DNA from: Protopterus annectens
Lineage: Eukaryota > Chordata > Ceratodontiformes > Protopteridae
Length of the DNA stretch: 64,000 nucleotides
Direction of reading: 5' to 3'
NCBI RefSeq assembly: GCF_019279795.1
Contig: NC_056748.1
Span: 700,529,520 to 700,593,519 of the forward strand
The notes below the pieces were generated by a model. It was not told the origin of the DNA. It did not search any database and saw only the letters and a program-made list of their open reading frames with translations. Shown one piece after another: positions 55,504-64,000 of this stretch; position 1 is the stretch's first letter; every line of letters starts with the position of its first letter. Position numbers and translations under genes: made by a program.

Positions 55504-58271
55504 ATGCTACTTAATGTTAGAAGTCTAAACTCGAGGCACTCCTTAAAATGGAAAACATCGACATCTGTGCAATGACAGAGACCTGGTTCAAGGCGCCAGA
55601 GAGCACCCCTACATTGCCAGGCTATAATTCATAGTACACCTTTCGGCCACCTAACCTGGTCCAAAACACTAAAGGTGGAGGCGTGTCCATATTCATTAAG
55701 GATATCCACATCTCCAGGCTAGTTGCTCAGCATAATGCATCCAAGATTATCCAAGTGCAACTAACTCTGGGCAAGACCACAATCCAAATTGTAGCTTGCT
55801 ACAGATCCCCCACCATTCCCCAGGATTCCAACTCCTCATTTCTTGATACACTGAAAAATATTAGGGTACAGCCTAACACCCTAATAATGGGTGATTTCAA
55901 CTACCCCACAATTAACTGGGAAAACTACTCATGTACCAACTCTTGTGCTCAACATTTTCTGGAATTCATAAATTCCAGTGCCTTGGATCAACTTATCCAC
56001 ACCCCTACCAGGGGCAGCAATATCCTAGACCTGGTCATTACCAACATGGCCAACCGGTATTCCACACCAGAGGTCAATTCCTCTTTGGTCAGATCCGACC
56101 AGAAGCTAATCACCCTAGACATCCACATCCCACCCCCACCCCCCATTAGGGAAACCACCGTAAATATTTTCTCCAAAGCCAACTTCACGCTTCTTAAGAC
56201 AGAAGTGGCAAACTTCACAACACCCATGCTGACGGACAATAGAGGTACGACTGCTGAATCCTATACCAATGCACTTTATAAGCACTTACATGAGTGCATG
56301 GATCATGAAATCCCTAACAGAACCAAGATGCTATCCTCCAAAAAAAGGAAGCCAATCTGGAGGTCCCATGCCATAAACAAACTCTACAACAGAAGAAAGA
56401 AACTGTTGCAAAAAAGAGTAAAATCCCATGATTGGAGGAACGCCGTGGTCAGCCTCAGTAAGAAGCTGAGATCCCTCATAAAATCATTCAAAGCTAGTTA
56501 GGAAAACAAAATTGTCACTGATTCTAAAGACACCCACAAAGCATTCTATAGCTATGTCAAGAATCTCAATGGCAACACTCAGATCTGCTCTGAGTTACAG
56601 CACAGTGGCACTAAATATACAGAACCAACTGATATTGCCAACATCCTGGCAGATAGGTTAAGTGCTAATTTTACCCCTTTCTCACCCCCTAAAGGGCCCA
56701 TTTCTATACCGGAAGAATGCAAAGTTCCTGTAATCATGGCTGCACAGGTAAAAAACATACTTTCCAAAGCCAAGAACACAGCATCCATAGGACCTGACAA
56801 CATCCCAGGCTGCGTTCTACACAAACTACAGAATGAACTGGCACCCCACCTAAGTACCATGTTCAATCATAGCCTCACCTCAGGCTTTGTGCCCACTGAA
56901 TGGTGCACAGTAATGGTTATCCCGCTCCACAAAGGGGGAGCCACCATAGACTGCCCCATTAGCCTGACGAGCCTGGTCTGCAAAGCTATGGAACGTATCA
57001 TCATGGAACTTATAAACAATGACACTGGTAATCTCCAAACTCTGAACCCTACCCAGTTTGAGTTTGTAAAAGGCAGATCATGTCTCCTAAACCTGATAGA
57101 CTTCTTTGAAGTGGTCACCAAAGCTGTAGATGAGGGTAAGGTGGTTCACACAGCATATCTAGATCTCACCAAGGCTTTTAACACCATCCCCCACTCTGAA
57201 ATTATAGATAAACTCACTAAACTAGGTATAAATCCCTATTTCACAAGATGGGTTGCCAACTGGCTCACTGACAAAACCCACACTGTGAAAGTAGCAGACT
57301 CTAAATCCAACTTCAGACCAGTGACAAGTGGAGTACCACAGGGTTCAGTCATAGGTCCTCTCCTGTATGGTATCTACTTCTCTGAAGTACAGGCTAACAC
57401 AGAAGGTCTTTGGCAAACAAAGTTCACAGATGACTGCAAACTAGGAGCCATAATCAAAACTCCAAACGATGTGTACATATTACAAAAGGGCCTCAGTGAG
57501 GCAGATGCCTGGTGTCAAAGTCATGGCCTCAAGCTCAATGCCAAAAAGTGCATTGTCATCCCTTTTGGTAAAAACTCTGTACTTATGAACTACTACATAG
57601 GTGGTAGTCTACTTAACACCAAAAGTGTGATAAGAGACCTTGGGACACAGGTGGACAGTAGTCTCTCCTTTGATAATCACATCGCCACAGTAGTCAGGAA
57701 ATCCTTCTACGTGGCACACATCATCACAAAAGGTTTCTCATCCAGGAAAAAAGAGGTCATTGTTCCCCTCTACTCATCACTCATTAGACCCATTATAGAG
57801 TACAACACCCCTTTTGGTATGTACCTCACAAGACATCTACAACAACTGGAAAGGCATCAGAAATACCTCACAAAAAGGATTACTGGCCTCATACAGATGC
57901 CCTCTGCAGACCGTCTCAGAAAACTCCAGCTTTACTCTGTCGCCTATTGCCTACTCAGAGACAATCTCTGCCTAACATACAAAGCTATGTCAAACCCAGA
58001 GCTGTTGGACATGCTCCACTTAAAGAAATCCCAATCCCTCTGAGCTACACACTCTAGGGACCTAAACCTTGTCACCCCAATAAACAGAACATGCTGGAGG
58101 GATAGATTCCTGTCCCAGAAACTTCCCATACTCTGGAACAAACTACCTATCTATATCAAGCAAAGCTCCTCATTAGCACTTTTCAAGAAAAATCGTGATG
58201 ATTGGATGGGAGATAGGAAACTCACCCTGGGGATCACTTCTGTGGCTCTGCTTGACAGGGGCACAGGAAAA
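55504..58271 (+). pseudogene. CR1 ORF2 copy C, nearly continuous
   Basis: The ORF2 start at 55504 is followed by a 16-base deletion relative to copy A that shifts the frame. From there one frame runs to near the end with few lesions: TAG near 55632, TAG at 56499 (TAT in copy A) and TGA at 58041 (CGA in copy A, a CpG transition). Endonuclease blocks MGDFNYPTINW near 55888 and RSDQKLI near 56090 (SDQ, where copy A has SDH) are visible. RT shows YLDLTKAFNTIPHS near 57157 and KFTDDCKLG near 57418, so the active site is F-T-D-D. The C-terminal CWRDRFLSQ block is near 58095. Two key residues differ from copy A. Confidence 0.9.
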
Positions 58272-58382
58272 ATAATTTTCTTGGGTGGCAAAAGGCAGAG
58301 TACCGTTTGGCTAGTTTTATATAGGCCCCAGGGCAAATATCCTAGTACCTACCTATGAACCTATGAACCTATGAACCTATGT

Positions 58383-59280
58383 ACAAAGTCCCATTCTTTT
58401 GCAAATTCTGAAACAACTGACTGGTAAATTGGGTACCATTGTCAGAAATAACTTTGTGTGGACCACCATGGACTGAGAAATGACATTTCAACTTGGTGAT
58501 AACAGTAGTGAATGTTAGGTTAGGTAGTAAATCGATCTCAATCAAGTTTGAATAAGAGTCTACCAACACTAAGTAATGTTGATTGTTCTACTCAAATATG
58601 TCATTAGCTACTGTAGACCAAGGTATTTCAGGAACTTGACTTAGCTGAAGTGGTTCTTTTTGCAAATGCGGTTTAGTACTATTGCATACTGAACAAGAAG
58701 AAAGTGCTTTATCAATATCTTTTGCTAGAGAAGACCAAAATACTAGTCCTTTCACCCTTATTTTAGTAGATACGGAACCTGATTGACCATGGGTCTATAT
58801 CAGAAGAGCAAAAGTTCACAAGAACAAACGGTCTTCCGATCGAAAACGTCGGACATCGAAACGCTATTTCTGGGGTTGCAGTACAGTGAGGATAGGAATA
58901 TTTGCCCTTTCCTCACTGTAGTGCGACCTTGGAGTTGGAAAATATATTTAGCAGGGGGTGTGGGGGGTGCAGCCCCCCACAATATTAAGTTCAATGTTTG
59001 TGCTTTTTCGATGTTTGAGCGTTCATTCTTGTGAACTTTCGCGCTTCTGATATAGACCTGTTGACCACAATGCAAAATCTGAATATATTCACATTGTAAG
59101 GAAGCAGGAACAACAATTTTAGGAACTTTGAAAATAATGCCATCTTCCATCAATATCTCATCTCTGCTAGGAAAATACATTTGCACTTCAGGCGGTACAC
59201 TAGATTGCTTTGACAGCCATCCAGCGTTAATGCAGCGGTTGAGCTTTTGCAAAATTTGATCAGTCTTTGCATTATCTCTA
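58383..59280 (-). pseudogene. Gypsy integrase, N-terminal and catalytic part
   Basis: Minus-strand coding reads CEYIQILHCG near 59090, breaks for the inserted MITE, then continues through KALSSCSVCNS near 58690 (the CX2C half of the zinc finger). VLVDSYSNLIEI near 58560 holds the first catalytic aspartate and HKVISDNGTQFTSQLF near 58450 the second. It ends at NLQKNGTLY, where CR1 copy C begins. A stop lies near 58585. Confidence 0.85.
58790..59060. mobile_element. 271-bp inverted-repeat element inserted in the gypsy integrase
   Basis: The ends are 35-bp inverted repeats with about four mismatches, the inner part being GTCTATATCAGAAG and AAAGTTCACAAGAA. The right end, read inward, starts CAGG, as in many hAT elements. 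TTGACCA at 58783-58789 recurs at 59061-59067, a 7-bp exact duplication (8 bp with one mismatch), again hAT-like. An internal hairpin has 19-bp arms at 58874-58892 and 58910-58928, and a GC-rich core lies at 58927-58980. No coding capacity. Confidence 0.85.
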
Positions 59281-59284
59281 AGCG

Positions 59285-60700
59285 CATCAAGTCATGTGGT
59301 AGAAAAATGACACACTTCCATGACATCAAAGTCAGAATTCTCTGCATTAAGCTGCTCCGTTGTATTTCTGGGTGATCTGGATAAGGTATCAGCCAGATAA
59401 AGAAGTTTGCCTTTTGTATAGTCCATTTTGAATTTGTAATTTTGCAATCTGAGCATCATTCTTTGTAATCTCGCTGGAGCTGAATGCATAGGCTTCTTTA
59501 AAATAGTAACTAGAGGTTGGTGATCAGTTTGAGTCTGAATAGCTCAACCATAAATATAATCATGACACTATGAACGTGCAAATACTATTGCCAAAAGTTC
59601 TTTCTCAATTTGAGCATACTGCATTTCAGTTTGAGTAAGAGTTCTACATGTACAAGCTACTCGTCTGCCTTCTTGAAGAATAACTGCTCCAAGCCCAAAT
59701 TTTGAAGCATCACAGGAAAGAGTTACTGCTTTATTGTTATCATAGTATCTTAATGTAGGTGGGGGTGGCAATTATCTGCTTAAGGTCTTCAAATGCTATC
59801 TGGTGCTGTTCCAGCCAAGATAATGTAACATTTCTGCACATCAGCTCTCTCAAAGGTGCTGTCAACTCACTGATGTCTGGTATAAACTTGCCTAAATAGT
59901 TGACCATACCAAGAAATATTTGTAGAGCCTGAACATTATCCGGTGCTGGCATCTCAAGAATGGGTGCTTACTTGAATGGGTCTGGTTGCAGGCCAGTGCT
60001 ATAAATAAATGACCTACATATGTAACTTCTGGTAGTCTGAATTTGCACTTCAGAGGATTGACCTTCAAGTTCACTTCACATGCTCTGTCTAGAGCTTTGC
60101 TAAGGTTTCTGTCAGGCTCTGCTTCACCATTGCCCCAACCAATAAATCATCTACTATTATTGCACAAGGATAACCTGAAAAAAATTGCTGCATTGCACGC
60201 TGAAAGATTTCACTTGCAGAATTTATTCCAAATGCCATCCTGAAGAATTTATATCTTTCAAATGGGGTACTGAAAGTAGTCAGTAGTGAAGATTTACAAT
60301 AACGCATCACTTGCCAAAATGAACTTTTTGCATCCAAGACAGAAAAAACAGTGGGATTTGGTATCAGGGCTGCAACTTCCTCGACTATATGCATAGGATG
60401 ATACAATCTCTTTAAGGCTTTGTTCAAATCCCTTGGGTCAATGCATGCTCTGATTTCATCCCATTCAGTAGGTTCTGTAACAGGAGAAATTACACCTTGC
60501 TGCACCATTTTATCCAACTGAGCTTTAACTTTATTCTGCATATCTGTCTGAACTTTTCTTGCTGGTGTCACCACTGGACTGATCTCTGGGTCTAACTTCA
60601 TAGAATCCACAACAGAAAAGTTGCCTAACTTATCATCGAAAACATCAACATACCTGGAGAAAATAGCTTCAGTAAAATTGGAACTGAGTCATGTACTTAT
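59285..60700 (-). pseudogene. Gypsy reverse transcriptase and RNase H
   Basis: The main RT frame (60610-60089) shows ACIDPRDLNKALKR at residues 55-68, FSVLDAKSSFWQV at 89-101 (first catalytic aspartate) and IIVDDLLVG at 151-159 (catalytic IVDD). The rest, in other frames, includes NPLKCKFRLPEVTYVGHL near 60050, FLGMVNYLGKFIPDIS near 59910 and RNase H with LSCDASKFGLGAVI near 59720 and QIEKELLAIVFA near 59615. DYTKGKLLYLADTLSRSP near 59420 ends RNase H. Several frame changes. Confidence 0.88.
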
Positions 60701-60850
60701 ACGATGAACTTCTTTGGTAAAGGAAAGTAGATTCATTCTCAAACTGTCTCTGCAACCCAATACTGATTACACAGGTCTTTGGACTACATAGAATAGTAAG
60801 CTGTAGCAGTTGCTAGTCAAATAACATGAGAGCACTACTAAGCCTTTGGT

Positions 60851-61100
60851 TTAAATTTCTTCATCTCCATAAGCAGCAAGTTTTGCACAACTGGCCACAT
60901 TAAGTTGCTCACCAGCTCTCACCTTAGCAAATGTGTCTCCTGACATAACATTCCACTTTGAACCAATGTCTTCTTTGAGCTTGGTAGATTTACCATTGAT
61001 CTGGACAGTACAAAATACTTCATTCTTTGCCAACAAATTTACTGCATCAACCTTTTCACCAATTACTGGTACACCATCTACTTAGAAAGTATGGTTGCAG
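60851..61100 (-). pseudogene. Gypsy protease, degenerate
   Basis: The minus strand reads EVFCTVQINGKSTKLKEDIG then SKWNVMS, aligning with the protease active site of gypsy elements. The expected D-T-G is D-I-G here, so the catalytic loop is altered. It lies between gag and RT in the expected order. Confidence 0.65.
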
Positions 61101-61104
61101 CTCT

Positions 61105-61960
61105 CTATCTGATCAACTTGCTTTGTAAGTGACCATTCTTTATAACCATGTGAGGTTTACTTGATTTGCAAAACTTTTGCAAATGGTTCCATTTTTTACA
61201 CTTGTGGCATTGCTGACCAAATGCTAAACACTTTTTTCTTTTAGACTCATGATTAGCACAACAATTGCGGCAGTTAACAATAAAGCTTGATTTGGGTTTT
61301 GTTGACTCACCCTTGTACTGCACTGAGCCTGTCCTTCTTACTGAATTAGTCTTACAACTTGCTGGAACAATGCGGGTTTTACCTTCCACACCTGCAGCGG
61401 TTACAGCTGCCATGTGCTTAGGCCTGCTTCTGCTGGCCAAGTGTTGCATGCTGTCTACCTTTGCTCTGGAACCTGCTGAATCCATGCTCTTATCACTTGC
61501 AAGCATACTTGTGTGCCTTTCTGTAACTTCATGGATTTGACAAATCTCCATAGCTTTGCTCAGTATTAAATCACTGTCATGAAGCAAAATCTTTCTCACT
61601 GCAGCTCTATTAATACCACACACAAGCCTGTCCTTCATCAACTCATCTTTTAAATCACCAAACCTACACTTTTTAGCTTTGTTTCTCAGGTCAGTAACAT
61701 AAGCTGCAAAATTTTCTCCTGAATTTTGATCTCTTGTGTAAAACAAATGCATCTCTAATGTAACATTTGTCTGGGGATTGCACATTTCCCTGAATTTGCA
61801 TTTCAAGCTCTCAGGGTCTTCCCTTGATTCAGCCTATACAACGATATGATGGTTTTCCCTTTGTCCTTCATATACTGCTGGTGCATATACAAATGAATGC
61901 TCTCTTTCAATGGCCTCTAACCCAGATAAGTTCAGCAAAATGATTGCCCTGGTACATGCA
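61105..61960 (-). pseudogene. Gypsy gag with zinc fingers
   Basis: Gag reads leftward from about 61960. AESREDPESLKCKFRE near 61820, NPQTNVTLEMHLFYTRDQ near 61765 and AAYVTDLRNKAKKCRFGDL near 61700 are the capsid-like blocks, with DRLVCGI after them. The C-terminal part (61290-61170) has CRNCCANHESKRKKC then CHKCKKWNHLQKFC, the double finger of mag-like elements with a non-standard first unit. One stop near 61838 splits the N-terminus. The main frame of 233 codons is otherwise open. Confidence 0.85.
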
Positions 61961-62250
61961 TCTTTATCAGAATAAGCTGCTTACATAAAAATATTGTACT
62001 CTTGCTCTTTCTGATCAAATACAAGTGAACAAGGTCTGCGAAATGCTTCTGCCATATTAACACATACCAGTGAAGGCTTTTGCAAGTATGCATGAACACA
62101 CACACATACACATATGCCAGAAATTTATGCCAGTATTTGTAACTATGCCCAGTAGCACAACAAGCCTCTGAATAAATGAATTTGCGAACGAAATCTCCTG
62201 GGCACAAGAATACTCTTGAAATCACTGAAGTGTAAGAAATCACCTCTTAT

Positions 62251-62478
62251 CAGTGTAAGAAACATTTCAAAATGACTGCACTATGCAAATAAACTGAGCA
62301 GAAGAATCTCTGAGTAAAAAACATTTCAAAGTAACAGCACTTTGCAAATAAACAGTATACAGCATACAAAAACTTTCCCAAAGTGGCTGTACTTTGCTAA
62401 ATAACTCTGTAAAATGCAAGAAACATATAAGATTCCCCAGGCTGCTGTGCGTCCCTGCCTTCAGCATTCCAAGTTTGT
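62251..62478. repeat. Degenerate 50-60-bp tandem repeats beside the satellite
   Basis: Three diverged units start at about 62262, 62322 and 62372: AACATTTCAAAATGACTGCA, AACATTTCAAAGTAACAGCA and ACTTTCCCAAAGTGGCTGTA, each followed by a TTTGC-AAATAA-type end. They lie between the gypsy gag leader and the satellite. Confidence 0.6.
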
Positions 62479-64000
62479 CTGTATCACCTCCTGACCACTT
62501 CTAGGTCTGGGATCTTGCACCCTAACTAGGACTGCTGCCTCCTACCCTACTCTAAGGAACAAAGCCAAACCACTTTCGGGAGCCTTCTCCTGGAAAGATA
62601 CAAGAAACTGTATCACCTCCTGACCACTTCTAGGTCTGGGATCTTGCACCCTAACTAGGACTGCTGCCTACCCTACTCTAAGGAACAAAGCCAAACCACT
62701 TTTGGGAGCCTTCTCCTGGAAAGATACAAGAAACTGTATCACCTCCTGACCACTTCTAGGTCTGGGATCTTGCACCCTAACTAGGACTGCTGCCTCCTAC
62801 CCTACTCTAGGGAACAAAGCCAAACCACTTTTGGGAGCCTTCTCCTGGAAAGATACAAGAAACTGTATCACCTCCTGACCACTTCTAGGTCTGGGATCTT
62901 GCACCCTAACTAGTGACTGCTGCCTCCTACCCTACTCTATGGAACAAAGCCAAACCACTTTTGGGAGCCTTCTCCTGGAAAGATACAAGAAACTGTATCA
63001 CCTCCTGACCACTTCTAGGTCTGGGATCTTGCACCCTAACTAGGACTGCTGCCTCCTACCTTACTCTAGTTAACAAAGCCAAACCACTTTTGGGAGCCTT
63101 CTCCTGGAAAGATACAAGAAACTGTATCACCTCCTGACCACTTCTAGGTCTGGGATCTTGCACCCTAACTAGGACTGCTGCCTCCTACCCTACTCTAGGG
63201 AACAAAGCCAAACCACTTTTGGGAGCCTTCTCCTGCAAAGATACAAGAAACTGTATCACCTCCTGACCACTTCTAGGTCTGGGATCTTGCACCCGAACTA
63301 GGACTGCTGCCTCCTACCCTACTCTAGGAACAAAGCCAAACCACTTTTGGGAGCCTTCTCCTGGAAAGATACAAGAAACTGTATCACCTCCTGACCACTT
63401 CTAGGTCTGGGATCTTGCACCCGAACTAGGACTGCTGCCTCCTACCCTACTCTAGGGAACAAAGCCAAACCACTTTTGGGAGCCTTCTCCTGGAAAGATA
63501 CAAGAAACTGTATCACCTCCTGACCACTTCTAGGTCTGGGATCTTGCACCCTAACTAGGACTGCTGCCTCCTACCCTACTCTATGGAACAAAGCCAAACC
63601 ACTTTTGGAGCCTTCTCCTGGAAAGATACAAGAAACTGTATCACCTCCTGACCACTTCTAGGTCTGGGATCTTGCACCCTAACTAGGACTGCTGCCTGTT
63701 ACCGTACTCTAGGGAACAAAGCCAAACCACTTTTGGGAGCCTTCTCCTGGAAAGATACAAGAAACTGTATCACCTCCTGACCACTTCTAGGTCTGGGATC
63801 TTGCACCCTAACTAGGACTGCTGCCTCCTACCCTACTCTAGGGAACAAAGCCAAACCACTTTTGGGAGCCTTCTCCTGGAAAGATACAAGAAACTGTATC
63901 ACCTCCTGACCACTTCTAGGTCTGGGATCTTGCACCCTAACAAGACTGCTGCCTCCTACCCTACTCTAGGGAACAAAGCCAAACCACTTTTGGGAGCCCC
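62479..64000. repeat. 129-bp satellite array, 11 full units plus one cut by the window edge
   Basis: CTGTATCACCTCCTGACCAC starts units at 62479, 62608, 62734, 62863, 62993, 63122, 63251, 63379, 63508, 63636, 63765 and 63894, giving a period of 126-130 and mostly 129. Units differ by only a few substitutions and 1-3-base indels, so the array is young or homogenised. No coding frame persists. It continues past the window. Confidence 0.97.

Larger units (their letters stand above)
53099..58382 (+). mobile_element. CR1-like LINE copy C, full length, inserted in the gypsy integrase
   Basis: Gypsy integrase coding stops at about 53098 and resumes at about 58383 on the opposite strand, so the whole interval is one insertion. 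It has a 1.4-kb 5' untranslated region with a partial tandem duplication, ORF1, ORF2, and a 3' end GGCTAGTTTTATATAGGCCC with three to four TATGAACC repeats at 58349-58381. It is close in sequence to copy A and has the fewest lesions. Boundaries are good to a few bases; no clear target duplication was seen. Confidence 0.9.
51930..62250 (-). mobile_element. Ty3/gypsy (mag-like) retrotransposon, antisense, twice interrupted
   Basis: Reading leftward: gag, protease, RT, RNase H, integrase, polypurine tract and 3' LTR. The integrase is split by a full-length CR1 (53099-58382) and by a 271-bp inverted-repeat element (58790-59060). The gag zinc-finger spacing, LDAKSSFWQV and the SPEYPQSNGLAE and SPAQRL blocks of integrase resemble the mag-like clade of gypsy elements. 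The 5' LTR was not found; a satellite array begins about 230 bases past the leader. All genes carry stops or frame changes. Confidence 0.85.

Noticed and set aside
62251-62478. Possible gypsy 5' LTR
   Set aside because: No match to the proposed 3' LTR at 51930-52265, and no TGTA...TACA boundaries.
62479-64000. CRISPR-like array
   Set aside because: The units are contiguous with no unique spacers, so this is a satellite in a eukaryotic genome.

Overview
This is a piece of a large, repeat-dense vertebrate genome. I found no host protein-coding gene, rRNA or tRNA gene, and no bacterial features. Nearly everything recognisable is a transposable element or its remains: CR1-like, L2-like, L1/Tx1-like and RTE-like LINEs, tRNA-derived SINEs, a complete but broken endogenous retrovirus, a Ty3/gypsy element, a Penelope-like fragment, several miniature DNA transposons and long (CA)n, (TA)n and (GT)n arrays. 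CR1 and L2 LINEs, a V-SINE-like element and gypsy elements in AT-rich sequence fit a big-genome lineage such as lungfish, caecilian or salamander. I cannot choose among these from sequence alone.

Layout: 1-4000 holds a CR1 endonuclease fragment, palindromic DNA and a V-SINE. 4001-12789 is an endogenous retrovirus with two 695-bp LTRs, a 5-bp target duplication, a tRNA-Tyr-type primer site, broken gag, pro, pol and env, and one intact 378-codon integrase frame. 13.8-14.85 kb has miniature inverted-repeat elements and a long CA array. 15.5-17.3 kb is a 5'-truncated L2-like LINE. 18.06-20.43 kb has a zinc-knuckle ORF1-like region followed by a GIY-YIG domain of Penelope type, bounded by 13-bp direct repeats. 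23.15-29.33 kb is an L1/Tx1-like LINE split by an L2-like LINE. 30.15-35.0 kb is CR1 copy A and 35.5-36.8 kb an antisense RTE-like fragment. 38.9-40.1 kb has two inverted-repeat elements, 40.15-44.97 kb CR1 copy B and 46.9-48.7 kb truncated CR1 copy D, followed by SINEs. 51.9-62.2 kb is an antisense Ty3/gypsy element interrupted by a full-length CR1 (copy C) and by a 271-bp inverted-repeat element. 62.48-64.0 kb is a 129-bp satellite running off the window edge.

The elements interact. The SINEs carry the 3' tails of LINEs present here (a CR1-type tail and an L2-type tail), which suggests these LINEs mobilised them. Several elements are nested, which gives relative ages. The most interesting items are a twin H-x-T/S-L domain between protease and reverse transcriptase of the retrovirus, resembling a 2H phosphoesterase; a GC-rich core shared by inverted-repeat elements with different ends; a candidate element joining a zinc-knuckle ORF1 to a GIY-YIG domain; and the satellite beside the gypsy leader.
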